A stretch of 60,000 nt of DNA. Origin: Nematostella vectensis (Eukaryota; Cnidaria; Anthozoa; Actiniaria; Edwardsiidae). Positions 32,701 to 39,000 of the stretch are shown here, one piece after another. The translations under genes and the position numbers were made by a program. Location: NCBI RefSeq assembly GCF_932526225.1, contig NC_064037.1:6680203-6740202 (forward strand), read 5' to 3'. Under the pieces are notes generated by a model. That model was not told where the DNA came from. It made no database searches and saw only the letters and a list, made by a program, of their open reading frames with translations. Each line of letters opens with the position of its first letter. Positions within the stretch are counted from its first letter, which is position 1.

Positions 32701-33732
32701 TGATTCGATATTATGCGAAAATGTATAATGGCGGCGTGATTGTGTTTCTCCATAAATGAAATTAGGCAAAAGGCATTTTTTCTCTGGGGGGATGTTTTGT
32801 CCTTCTTTAGCCGGTGCTTGCTTTTCACACGTTCGCTTTTACAAGGCTCATGAAGTAGGCCACATTGATTGTTTTAGTTTGTGACGAGCTGTTCCAAGCC
32901 ACCTCTCCTAGGCTTCGAGCATCTTGAGCCTCCCTTTAGCATCAGGTGCGTCGAGTGTCCTGATGACGAGGTGGGTACAAACTCAAGACATGAACCCAGA
33001 ACGCCTGTCTCGTCTCTTTAGCTGCGCTTCACTTCATCAGGAAGCCGCGGAGAGGGAGCGGTTAAAGCCTCCCCCCCCTCCCCCAATCTCCCCCACCTTT
33101 GCAGACCAATTTGTAAAACACAACAAAAAACCATTTTGTAAAACAAACAAAAAGAACACTTCTTCAGCAAAAAGATGATTTGAATTGCTTTGGAGTTAAA
33201 GGGACTGCATCTGCTAACTTTGCAAGAGGGAGCCATGTGGGACCACTCTATAAACATTGAGCATGGTTTATTTCACATAAGCTTTACGTGCTCCGCTTGT
33301 AGAATGATGGCCATACTGTCGTGTACATATTGTATACTGTATGGTAGAGTAGGATATAATAAGGTTTTTACGTGCCCATTTTGTAGGATGATGGCCACAT
33401 TGTCGGTTATCTATTGTGTGCTGTATGGTAGGGTATGATATAATAAGGTTTTCACGTGCTCCGCTTGTAAAATGGTCGTATACTGTATAGTAAATTAGGA
33501 TATAATAAGGTTTTACGTGCCCCGTTTGTAGGATGATGGTGATACTGTTGGGAGTGTACTACGGGGATTTCTGAACATCCGTCGACGGAACGCCCGCGAA
33601 ACGGTCAGCAGACTACCCACCGCTTCCACGTGTTTTAACTTGCTAAAGCTTCCAAATTACCGGAAGAAGAGTACGCTTAGAGACAAATTACGATATGCCA
33701 TACAATGCAACGCTGGATTTGAGCTGTCATAG
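2752..33732 (+). CDS. UBE3B: ubiquitin-protein ligase E3B (HECT-type), 32 coding exons, complete
   Basis: HECT E3 ligase that takes ubiquitin from an E2 onto a catalytic cysteine and passes it to substrates. Family knowledge: calmodulin-binding and mitochondria-associated. Exons: 2752-2865, 3481-3530, 3776-3828, 3941-4005, 6268-6324, 7771-7875, 7961-8008, 8543-8594, 9107-9192, 12680-12762, 14366-14471, 15032-15152, 15699-15733, 15838-15867, 16167-16279, 17740-17873, 18957-19118, 20401-20575, 21203-21324, 23121-23241, 24565-24664, 25138-25260, 26955-27032, 27946-28044, 28466-28579, 29809-29946, 30438-30503, 30767-30825, 31256-31438, 32214-32325, 32878-32970, 33532-33732. All introns are GT-AG, phases agree throughout, and the sum is 3198 nt (1065 residues; human about 1068). 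An IQ motif ([13 protein letters not shown]) spans exons 1-2. The HECT domain covers residues of about 700-1065. The catalytic Cys is residue 1033, in [12 protein letters not shown], and the C-terminus is NAGFELS. Exons 13 and 14 are very small (35 and 30 nt). Many introns carry minisatellites that copy the splice junctions. Confidence 0.97.
4006..6267. other. UBE3B intron 4, no recognisable feature
   Basis: A 2.26-kb AT-rich intron. I saw no tandem array, RNA gene or coding exon. A 'T-run plus cag' stretch near 5440-5460 resembles an acceptor but opens no coding sequence that fits UBE3B. The stretch 5880-6080 has a different, less AT-rich composition and could be an old interspersed element; its family was not identified. 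Confidence 0.5.
6502..7784. repeat. 52/51-bp minisatellite spanning the exon 6 acceptor of UBE3B
   Basis: About 25 tandem units. The first 21 or so are 52 bp and read 'tgtttcctag/gttgtgtatgtgt'. The last four are 51 bp and read 'gctatatcag/gtgtggtatgtgt'. The final unit runs straight into real exon 6 at 7771, so each late unit contains a copy of the polypyrimidine tract, the AG and the first 13 nt of the exon. Copies are highly similar, which suggests recent expansion or homogenisation. The long reading frames in it (for example 7484-7943) are by-products of the repeat. Confidence 0.93.
8160..8455. repeat. polypurine (G/A-rich) tract in UBE3B intron 7
   Basis: Almost 300 nt on the plus strand is nearly all G and A, with a degenerate period of about 35-45 nt around 'gggcaagtttgggagag'. 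Long mirror-like polypurine tracts can form triplex (H-DNA) structures. The proline- and serine-rich minus-strand reading frame here is a shadow of the composition, not a gene. Confidence 0.75.
9480..9570. repeat. dispersed repeat with 'accacacccaattt' motif
   Basis: The block contains 'accacacccaatttg', then 'gggtaagaat', then 'acacccaaagtg'. The same order of motifs recurs at 38664-38735. This indicates a dispersed repeat family. The element type is unknown. Confidence 0.5.
9870..10835 (+). pseudogene. degenerate Ty3/gypsy-type retrotransposon fragment
   Basis: The plus strand carries broken pol coding sequence in several frames. It includes a reverse-transcriptase tail motif ([13 protein letters not shown]) at about 10024-10062, an RNase H-like block near 10270-10500 ([36 protein letters not shown]) and the typical '[10 protein letters not shown]' end at about 10773-10802. 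Internal stops and frameshifts separate these blocks, and no LTRs were recognised. A gag-like segment may lie just upstream. The fragment lies in UBE3B intron 9 in the same orientation and is inactive. Confidence 0.8.
10870..11515. repeat. degenerate 50-60-bp tandem repeat in UBE3B intron 9
   Basis: About eight diverged copies share 'caatctaattactgtcatt' followed by 'aattgaaaacaa'. One copy of the TTAA-flanked MITE is inserted in the array at 10914-11167. The copies differ strongly from one another, so the array is old. Confidence 0.7.
10914..11167. mobile_element. TTAA-flanked MITE, copy 1
   Basis: A 254-bp non-coding element with terminal inverted repeats of about 31 bp starting 'agcagcattgtcaccagttt' on the left and ending in the complementary 'aaactggtgacaatgcggct'. 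Each end is flanked by TTAA. A TTAA target site is typical of piggyBac and some other cut-and-paste families, so the superfamily is inference. Other copies are at 13601-13854, 27445-27687 (inverted) and 20741-20784 (one end only). Confidence 0.85.
11557..11859. mobile_element. fold-back MITE with 43-bp inverted ends
   Basis: The left end 'ttactgtcgaatccattgta' and the reverse complement of the right end (ending 'ggattcgacagtaa') match over about 43 bp with few mismatches. Inner parts are also palindromic ('gcctagtgcagttgcctggc' against 'gccagggaagtgcacaaggc'), so most of the 303 bp could fold into one long hairpin. It has no coding capacity and lies immediately upstream of the nested gene's CRE and TATA elements. 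Confidence 0.8.
11918..11979 (+). promoter_or_regulatory. CRE sites and TATA box of the nested intronic gene
   Basis: A full palindromic CRE (TGACGTCA) lies at 11918-11925, a second CRE-like core (GACGTCA) at 11942-11948 and a TATA box (TATAAAA) at 11973-11979. The TATA box is 68-74 bp upstream of the ATG at 12047, leaving room for a 5' leader of about 40 nt. The arrangement is that of a compact inducible RNA polymerase II promoter inside UBE3B intron 9. Confidence 0.6.
12047..12472 (+). CDS. probable nested intronless gene, unknown basic protein (141 aa)
   Basis: I do not recognise this protein. The open frame begins at an ATG with a good upstream context (cctttcATGG). It encodes a hydrophilic, strongly basic product with a Ser/Pro-rich N-terminal third, a middle part with [20 protein letters not shown], and a Lys/Arg-rich C-terminus ([20 protein letters not shown]) that could be a nuclear localisation or nucleic acid-binding tail. 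There is no signal peptide or membrane segment. It lies wholly within UBE3B intron 9 on the same strand, with its own CRE/TATA promoter upstream and AATAAA signals from 12560. Its less AT-rich composition differs from the surrounding intron. It could be a retrocopy or a transposon-derived ORF. The promoter and poly(A) context make a real gene more likely than chance. Confidence 0.6.
   Translation: MADSSDSKQPSPIPAYGQKDRKKSLPFSCHVRLNTPVNSPQLDLPRPQNTPKKRNLSHLMETKTMRDWTAPPSDLRPARERKTPICLEIERTTRRLEGLSLRDERKQLITSYNRKLRARGKGRRSNAEIAVKKRMKVALTD
12560..12590 (+). terminator. poly(A) signal cluster of the nested gene
   Basis: Three AATAAA hexamers occur at 12560-12565, 12581-12586 and 12585-12590, about 90-120 nt after the stop codon of the nested ORF and about 90 bp before UBE3B exon 10. 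If used, they would end the nested transcript. They could also end UBE3B transcripts prematurely. Confidence 0.5.
13011..13569. repeat. 43-bp minisatellite in UBE3B intron 10
   Basis: About 13 nearly identical tandem units of 43 bp containing 'caatggatctctaagtatac' and 'atacgttagacaagggcgct'. Variation is limited to a few positions (gcgctgag/gcgctaag/gcgctgat). It does not contain a recognisable piece of either neighbouring exon, unlike several other arrays in this gene. Confidence 0.95.
13601..13854. mobile_element. TTAA-flanked MITE, copy 2
   Basis: Same family, orientation and length as the copy at 10914-11167, again bounded by TTAA. It differs by scattered substitutions. It sits directly after the 43-bp minisatellite. 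Confidence 0.85.
13908..14150. mobile_element. MITE with inverted ends, unclassified
   Basis: The left end 'acctatttcaataaaggttg' and the reverse complement of the right end ('caaccttttgtgaaataggt') form inverted repeats that continue through 'tcagtgcaaatggc'. The element spans about 243 bp and has no coding sequence. It is inserted in UBE3B intron 10 and is unrelated to the TTAA-flanked family next to it. Confidence 0.7.
15911..16121. mobile_element. MITE rich in 'ttaacggtt' motifs
   Basis: Inverted ends ('gggtctcaatcatagggta' against 'taccccattgagaccatc') bound about 210 bp containing several copies of 'ttaacggtt' and 'cggttacgccgtt', some inverted. It is non-coding and located in UBE3B intron 14, ending about 45 bp before the exon 15 acceptor. 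Confidence 0.65.
16409..16925 (-). mobile_element. mariner-like transposon fragment
   Basis: The outer end reads 'agggtgaatcaaaagttcgt', resembling Tc1/mariner-group termini. On the minus strand an open stretch contains [12 protein letters not shown], like the N-terminal helix-turn-helix of such transposases, followed within about 120 bp by stop codons and AT-rich DNA. No catalytic core is present, so this is a dead remnant abutting a LINE fragment. The superfamily call is tentative. Confidence 0.45.
16926..17462 (-). pseudogene. non-LTR retrotransposon (LINE) reverse-transcriptase 3' fragment
   Basis: The minus strand encodes the C-terminal end of a LINE-type reverse transcriptase. It shows [20 protein letters not shown], then [20 protein letters not shown], then IRLITF and [10 protein letters not shown]. 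This order is characteristic of the RT thumb and C-terminal region of CR1/L2/Jockey-like elements. At least one frameshift splits it near 17310, and the fingers/palm and endonuclease are missing. It lies antisense in UBE3B intron 15. Confidence 0.75.
17935..18650. repeat. 30-bp minisatellite in UBE3B intron 16
   Basis: About 22 copies of a 30-bp unit containing 'agcttgttcaaccctatctt' followed by 'tactgcggat'. The array is preceded by a larger duplication (17921-17979 and 17991-18047, sharing 'ccgttgagaaaacctcgtcg'). Because 30 is divisible by three and the unit lacks stops in several frames, it creates long artificial reading frames on both strands. The intron boundaries of exons 16 and 17 are phase-compatible without it. 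Confidence 0.95.
19119..20205. repeat. 30-bp GC-rich minisatellite starting at the exon 17 donor
   Basis: About 36 units of 30 bp containing 'cacgtggtacgccgcacccc' and 'ctaacccacc'. The array starts within a few bases of the 3' end of exon 17 (..CTCACAG/GTACCCTCCC). The unit element CACGTG/GTACGCC can be read as a derivative of CACAG/GTACCC, so the donor region may be the seed. Every unit also carries the E-box CACGTG. The repeated Thr-His-Pro-Arg-Gly frames are artefacts of the 30-bp period. Confidence 0.95.
20566..20716. repeat. two-copy direct duplication spanning the exon 18 donor
   Basis: The end of exon 18 and its donor (ctgttacc/gtgagtaatgag) are repeated about 73 bp downstream as 'ctgttaccgtgagtaatgag'. 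The intervening sequence (gaattacactctctctgaaa, cagcctgatacaggtacat) is duplicated with it. Two near-identical donors therefore compete, and use of the second would add about 73 nt and shift the frame. Confidence 0.85.
20741..20784. mobile_element. TTAA-flanked MITE, one-end fragment
   Basis: Only the right end of the family found at 10914-11167 is present ('gaccggaagtaaactggtga' through 'caatgcggctttaa'), with TTAA on both sides. It is either a solo terminal repeat or an internal deletion product. Confidence 0.7.
20889..21064. mobile_element. CRE-carrying MITE, copy A
   Basis: Inverted ends 'tagcctcgtccccagtct' and 'agtctagggacgaggcta' bound a 176-bp element. The interior contains 'tccatgatgctttgcgcgc', 'atatggcagacgct' and a perfect CRE, TGACGTCA, at 21007-21014. 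A second copy lies at 35902-36059. It is non-coding and sits in UBE3B intron 18. Confidence 0.8.
21612..23035. mobile_element. large head-to-head inverted repeat of a DNA transposon
   Basis: Two arms face each other across a short centre. Arm 1 runs from about 21770 to 22420 and arm 2 (reverse complement) from about 22505 to 23030. Matching blocks include 'aacttaaccctagatcagcg' against its complement near 23000 and 'tcgagttggtgcgtgacac' against 'gtcacgcaccaactcgaatc'. Arm 2 lacks about 100 bp present in arm 1. On the left are two 75-bp direct repeats of the terminus 'ggggccggttcctgaaaagc', which also occurs inverted at about 22478-22497. No transposase was found; the superfamily is undetermined. 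The whole block lies in UBE3B intron 19. Confidence 0.8.
23610..24590. repeat. 90-95-bp tandem array spanning the exon 21 acceptor
   Basis: Ten intronic units precede the true exon. Each carries 'cttgcag/ggatattcgtatcgg' followed by 'ctcgttagttttgcgc', 'ttccctccccactcgatatc' and 'gtgccttgtttaatgccc'. Real exon 21 begins at 24565 with the same 21 nt (GGATATTCGTATCGGCTCGT) and then diverges into its unique coding sequence. The units thus duplicate the polypyrimidine tract, the AG and seven codons. Confidence 0.93.
24906..24942 (-). ncRNA. hammerhead-ribozyme-like core, probably degenerate
   Basis: Read on the minus strand the segment shows CTGAAGA, then a 5-bp stem (GGACT/AGTCC) with a six-base loop, then GAAAC. 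This is the order of a hammerhead core (CUGANGA, stem II, GAAA). One extra A lies between CTGAAGA and the stem. Stems I and III and the cleavage site were not found, so an active ribozyme is unlikely. Such relics are known in Penelope-like and other retroelements of animals. The same motif could also be a generic repeat end. Confidence 0.3.
25236..25690. repeat. tandem copies spanning the exon 22 donor
   Basis: The last coding bases of exon 22 and its donor (agactgctcgag/gtactcattctaccaaatc) are followed by four downstream copies ending at about 25336, 25456, 25576 and 25690. Each has 'agactgctcgag/gtactgattctacc'. Copies include about 20 nt of exon. Spacing is about 75 bp for the first copy and about 115-120 bp for the later ones. 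Confidence 0.9.
25691..26175. repeat. low-complexity 'atcacatatcattccattcc' satellite
   Basis: A 13-15-bp degenerate repeat of 'catcacatatcattccattc' continues directly from the donor-spanning copies. It probably grew out of the same intronic sequence. It has no coding potential. Confidence 0.9.
27445..27687. mobile_element. TTAA-flanked MITE, copy 3 (inverted)
   Basis: Same family as 10914-11167 but in the opposite orientation. It begins 'ttaagccgcattgtcaccag' and ends 'aaataaaatgcggttaa', where the right terminal repeat is eroded. Flanking TTAA is retained. It is in UBE3B intron 23. Confidence 0.8.
28600..29831. repeat. 45-47-bp minisatellite spanning the exon 26 acceptor
   Basis: About 24 units contain 'gtgttattgttacag/ggcattgtggtggaggtgc' followed by 'ctttaagttctt'. 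The first few units are more diverged (ggcattgtcgttgagatacc). The last unit reads directly into real exon 26 at 29809, whose first 23 nt (GGCATTGTGGTGGAGGTGCC and TTT) are identical to the repeat. Each unit therefore contains a complete polypyrimidine-AG acceptor and seven to eight codons of HECT-domain sequence. A unit of 46 bp would shift the frame if exonised. Confidence 0.95.
30490..30735. repeat. three-copy degenerate repeat spanning the exon 27 donor
   Basis: The exon 27 end and donor (gctgggcaag/gtaagaagtgac) recur as 'acttggcaag/gttagattcgg' near 30590 and 'tcttgcaag/gttatcgttca' near 30660. All are followed by related sequence (ttcatctgtcgaaac, aggccgt..tgtctt). Unit length is about 75-90 bp. 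Confidence 0.7.
31439..31545. repeat. short tandem repeat beginning at the exon 29 donor
   Basis: Starting at the donor (gtattaccatataaggaaac), the segment 'accatataaggtaacac' recurs three times with variations over about 100 bp. Exon sequence is not included. It looks like an early-stage version of the larger donor-adjacent arrays. Confidence 0.5.
33285..33545. repeat. 84-bp tandem units spanning the exon 32 acceptor
   Basis: Three intronic units precede the last exon, with 'acgtgctccgcttgtag/aatgatggccatactgtc', 'acgtgcccattttgtag/gatgatggccacattgtc' and a shortened 'acgtgctccgcttgtaaaatgg'. Real exon 32 starts at 33532 after 'acgtgccccgtttgtag' with GATGATGGTGATACTGTTGG. Between units lies 'tgtatggtagagtaggatat'. 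Two of the three copies keep a usable AG. Confidence 0.88.
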
Positions 33733-34462
33733 AAGCTGCACAAGCTACGATATGTCATAAAATGTAGCGCGGGATTTTGAGCGCTGTTCTAGTAGCTGCA
33801 AAAGCTACGATATCTCATCTAGTGCAATGCCTGATTTGAGCTGACCTAGATACTATATAAGCTACAATATGTCAAACAATGCAACGCTGGATTTGAGTTC
33901 TCCTGGAAACTGTACAAGCTACAATATGTCATACAATGCAACGCTGGATTCGAGCTGTTCTAGATACTATACCAGCTACAATATGTCATAAAATGCAACG
34001 TGGATCGTGCTGTCCTAGATATTATACCAGCTACAATATGTCATACAATGCAACGCTGGATTCGTGCTGTCCTAGATACTATATCAGCTACAATATGTCA
34101 TACAATGCAACGCTGGATTCGAGCTGTCCTAGATATACCAGCTACAATATGTCATAAAATGCAACGTGGATCGTGCTGTCCTAGCTACAATATGTCATTC
34201 AATGCAACGCTGGATTCGAGCTGTCCTAGATACTATACCAGCTACGATATGTCATACAATGCAACGCTGGATTTGAGCTATCCTAGATATTTTACAAGCT
34301 ACAATATGTCATACAATGCAAAGCTGGATTTGAGCTATCCTAGATATTATACAAGCTACAATATGTCATACAATGCAAAGCTGGATTTGAGCTATCCTAG
34401 ATATTATACAAGCTACAATATGTCATACAATGCAAAGCTGGATTTGAGCTCTCCTAGATGGT
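33688..34462. repeat. 46-57-bp tandem repeat of the UBE3B C-terminal coding end and stop
   Basis: The last 44 nt of the UBE3B coding sequence (acgatatgccatacaatgca, acgctggatttgagctgtca, tag) is the first of about 14 tandem copies running into the 3' UTR. Later copies read 'acaatatgtcatacaatgca' and 'acgctggatttgagctgtcctag' and are joined by 'atactataccagct'. Copies keep the tag triplet. Because the real stop comes first, the array should be untranslated. Confidence 0.93.
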
Positions 34463-35901
34463 ACAATTAATAGAAAACGTATAAATACAAGCTACGATAT
34501 GCCAAAATGTGTAACATCTCGGATCCGGTCATATACAATACATGGGAGGCGAACAATACATCTTTGGCATCAAGATAGGTGGTAGACAAATAGAAGAATT
34601 CGCATGAAACAATATCTAATGATGCTGTTTTCCATAAAGACAATTTTTAGTGTTTTAGAAGTTCGAATAATTACACAATTCTCTGGGTGAGCATGCACCC
34701 CCTTCATAAGAAAAAATATCCGGTCCCAAAATTTTGGTTCTGAATTAAAGTTTTATTGCCCTGAGGATTTTCTCTGAATTCCAATGTGAGCCCCTTCTCT
34801 AACATATTTTTTAAACTATAATTATTTACAATGGTACTAACAATTCCCATACATAAATATACACTAGAGAGTTTTTATGAACCTGCGTACTACACTAGTG
34901 TACAAGAGTGGTTTTCAAAATCCCATGCAACAAAATGTAATTGTTGAAGTGTAATAGTCAAGCCAGAACAAAAGAGAACAAAGGCATTGCAGTGTATTAG
35001 TACTAAATAAACTAAATAGTTTTTTTAAACCACTTTACTGTGTTCTTTGTTTTCGTTTGTTCACTTTTGATTTCTTGGCTAATGTTAGAATAAAAAAAAA
35101 CCCGCCGCTAGTGCTTACATTTAGAGTAGCACCTATCCGATCATTACAGTCACCATACCCGTGGTCTTGCATCCTCATATGCACCACGTAACGTTGAATT
35201 CTACCCTGGGCTGAATAGCCGAGTGTCACCCCTCGTGTGAACAGCATTGCTGGCGCTCCTGTAAGGAGTTGCTACATAGTGTTGCGCCGTCATCCTCTTT
35301 CGCCCTGTTGTCAGGGGAACAAGCTGGTGCTGTTTTCAGGCTTCAATCCAGAAAATATATCTGTAAATAGTCTTGAAAATAAATTTTAGTGGATTAAAAT
35401 CCACTATGGACTGACTCTATGGTGGTGTTGTGGGGGGAGGGGTTAGGCTGGTGTACTCTAGCTCAAAACTGCCTAGTTAGCGCGCGCTACCGTGGTCACA
35501 AGTTTGACAGAAAATGACATTGCGCGTTAATCATTATTCAATGCGCGTTCTATCATATTAAGCATTTTAGATTAGACAAGCTCACAGGAAAACTCAGAAA
35601 CATTCTGTTTCACCTAGCCTCCTCCGCAGGAATCGCTTTACCCAGAAGGCAGCAGAAAAAAAACACAGGTGCTCGGGATTCCTGTGGTGATGCGTCGAAT
35701 GGGTCACGAGCGAGCGTCTCCTCTTTTCCCGCTTTTGCCATTAACAAAGGAATTTGTCGACCACAGAAGTCCCGCGAGGGTCTTAAAGATTCAGTCTCGG
35801 TTTCTAATGTTTAGAAATGCCTGCGGCGAGGCTTTGTTTTACCGTTGACAATCGGTGGTGGTGGCTATTGGACATCACGATCGCATTTCGTGGCCTATTT
35901 T
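34463..35901. other. UBE3B downstream/3' UTR region, no gene seen
   Basis: AT-rich sequence with a candidate poly(A) signal AATAAA at about 35006. I found no coding exon or RNA gene. The short minus-strand frame near 35035-35247 has no recognisable features. Confidence 0.5.
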
Positions 35902-36059
35902 TAGCCTCGTCCCCAGGCTACTCCCTTGCTGTCAGCTCCATGATGCTTTGCGTGCAGACTCACACTTTCTAATATGGCTGACGCTGAGCAGAAAGGGCCC
36001 ATGACGTCATAGCCATGCAGAGCGTGATAGGCCCGCCGAGAAGCCTAGGGACGAGGCTG
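35902..36059. mobile_element. CRE-carrying MITE, copy B
   Basis: Second copy of the family at 20889-21064, with ends 'tagcctcgtccccaggct' and 'agcctagggacgaggct'. The CRE octamer TGACGTCA is kept at 36002-36009 within the conserved block 'tgacgtcatagccatgcaga'. It has an internal deletion relative to copy A. Confidence 0.8.
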
Positions 36060-39000
36060 GCCTATTTTCGGATTGATTAGTCGCACATGACTCTGGCTTG
36101 GCCTTACTCTAAAAACTTTTCGTGTTTATAAAATTCACGTATCTGTGATTTGATCCTCCACTTTTATTGCAAAAAAAGCTGTTTACAATATAGGTCAACT
36201 GAATATGCCAGACATCATTTTACTTTTGGGGGAACATCCCGAAAGCAAGCGATAAACATTTGTCAGCCACTGTGTTTCCACCACGCCTACGCAGATCAGA
36301 TCACCTTGTTTATCTAGTTAAACCATGACACCGAAATGTTGTCGCTAGAATTCGGGATGTTTATCCTACTTTTTTTTTTATTTTTAGTATGTTTTAGGGG
36401 AATCAGTTTTTAATCCGTTGTGAGACCTTCTGCTGAAATTAGTTATGGGGTTCCTACATTTTTAATAAAAAGGCCGAACTAAAATGCCCATTGCCAATGA
36501 TGACGGTTGCAAATTACCTTCGCGAGCGTTTGAGTATCTTTTCTTTGTTGCGCATTAAATTAATGTATGTCTTAATCAGGAAATTGCCTTACAATTTTGG
36601 GATAAAAAAACCTGTGCCTACGAATGATGCGAGACTATTGAGGGCACTCGATAGAGAAAAGGGAGTTTTCGGGTATTGAATCAACAGCTGAAAAAACTGT
36701 GAAGAATAGCCAAGCAAATCATAAGTGATAGTAAGACTAGACATTTTCGAGATAGATTGGTGTATGTTTTGGTTTAAAGTAGCGATCTTATCAATTTGCA
36801 AGGCCCCCTTTACGCTAAAAGACACGCTCTTGGCAATTATTTCCGATACCCCTTAATGCGGAATTCAGCTTTTAATTATCTCAAAGACGCTATGCATCGC
36901 CCCTTATGAGTCGGCGTCCTATATCAGCTCCAGCTCCACCGCATCACGACATAGAAGAGATGTGGGGGGCCAATTCTTTTGTCTTGTCAAAGATTATTTC
37001 GTGCCTTGATGCTGATAATTGCGTTCTGACCTGAGCGGTGTAAATGCTGGAATCCTTCGTTTTGTGAACGGTGTCAAGGAACATTACAGGTGACTAGCCA
37101 TAAGAGAGAAAATGCACGTCACTGTTACGTTTTCGCATACGATTTATTGCCGTTACACTAGTCGAAAAGAGTTGGTTGTAATGTTGTCAATAATCATGAG
37201 ATGCTTACATTTTAGGTGACTCCAGCCATAAGACAAAAAAAATAATTTAACGTTACTTAGCATACGATTTATAGCATACGAATATTTGCGGTTAAAAAGG
37301 TAGAAATAAGTCGGTTGTGGTTCTTAAGTAGGGATGATCCTGAGATGCTTACATTTTAGGTAATTTATGGGCCGGTGAGTATCTGTAATACTTGGATAAG
37401 TGTTTGTCTTTAGATGTTCTTTAGAAAACGCGCACAGCAGGTGGTCGAGGGGAGATTCTACAAACATTCTACGTACGAATTTCTTTATGAGCGTCCGTGA
37501 AAACTCACCAGCGAGTGTAAAGATAGCTCTACAGATAACTAGAAAGTATCACACGCATATAAGACAAAACTCTTATATCATTTGTGAAACCAAAATATCT
37601 CCCGGATTTTATTAATTTATCGCAAAAGAAAAATACATGAATAAAAGCATTCCTGTAGTTAGAAAAATGGCGGAGAATCTCACGATTGAATAATCAAACA
37701 GAGATTCATTTGTTGAGATCTGTTTGAATGGAAACAACAATATAATAAGAATCAAGAAGAGGTTATTGACAGTAAAGATTTATATCTTGTCGGTTATTGA
37801 TATTACGTCATGGTGAAATAGTAATATGTACTTAGGTGTTTCAATTTATGTTTGTTTTACAATTTGACTAATGACACTAAACTTTTAAGTCAACAGCCTC
37901 TAATAATTATGTCTTAAAGGCTCCAAGCTCCTCCAAAATTAATTACCAATACTTTCGAACACATATTTCGCTGATAAATAAACCTGACGAACGACAACCT
38001 GAGACGTGAGAATGAATGACCTCGGCGGCACAGACACTACACGCTTTACATTACAGCGGACAACATCCGGTGATAGTTGAAAAGAAACAATTTGACTGAT
38101 TATAGCCCAGGAAAGCATTCTCAATTATTAAAGTCATCTTATGCTTTAAAAAAACAATTAAGATTTGTTTGTTCATCAATCGTTATATATTGTCGACATC
38201 AGATAACGTAACACTCTGGAATGAATTTAGTTACCATTCCTTTTTTTTCCTGTTCGCTGGAAGTTTTTACGAGTAAACCTTTTATTCGGAAAAAGAGAAT
38301 TAATCTTCATTTTTCATAATGCATTGAATTTTTAAATTGTATTGAGCATAAACTTTTCAAATAAAAATAAAAAAAAATAGACCGTATCTTATGCGTTGAA
38401 GGGTTTGTGAAACAATAGCGAGTGGGCCGAATCGCTATTAGGAGGCTATTTAGTCCTGAGATCCGGCGTTTGATCCCGGAGTAGGGGGACTATCAAGAAT
38501 AAGTAGACGAGGGTGATTTCTATGCGACTTCTATCCCTTAGGGGGTGTTAAAAGATTTTTCTGATTCTGCTATCCCTTAGGGTATAAAATAATTCGACCT
38601 TTTTAATGGATGTCTAACGGTTTTTTTGGTTTCGCTTTCTCTTAGGGTTAAAAATTCCTTCGACCACACCCAATTTGCTATCTCTTTCGGGTAAGAATGT
38701 CTATTGGCAACACCCAAAGTGCTATCCCTTAGCGTTAAAATTGATTTTGCCGACGATCATCCCCGTCTTCAACAACAGTGTTTATACTGAAAACAGCATT
38801 TTTCAAAAGGTTTGTCAAAAGGTTCATTAGTAGTACTGGCCATGATACAAATCTTGCTGGGTTAAACTAATGAGTATACATAAGTATCGCGATTACTAGC
38901 GGGCTTTTAAGCCCAAGCTAAACTCCAAACCGTTCATACAGAGACAAAATATGACAAAGGCGGTTGCGGCGAATGAAGAATAAGTTGAGTATAACGAACA

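Larger units (their letters stand above)
26955..33732 (+). other. UBE3B: HECT domain-coding part of UBE3B (exons 23-32)
   Basis: These ten exons encode the catalytic half of the ligase. Recognisable landmarks in order are [11 protein letters not shown] (exon 23), [15 protein letters not shown] (24), [14 protein letters not shown] (25), [13 protein letters not shown] and [11 protein letters not shown] (26), [13 protein letters not shown] (27), [10 protein letters not shown] and [15 protein letters not shown] (29), [19 protein letters not shown] (30), [16 protein letters not shown] (31) and the active-site cysteine codon at 33631-33633 (32). No catalytic residue is missing and no frame is broken, so the gene looks intact despite the repeats around it. 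Confidence 0.95.
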
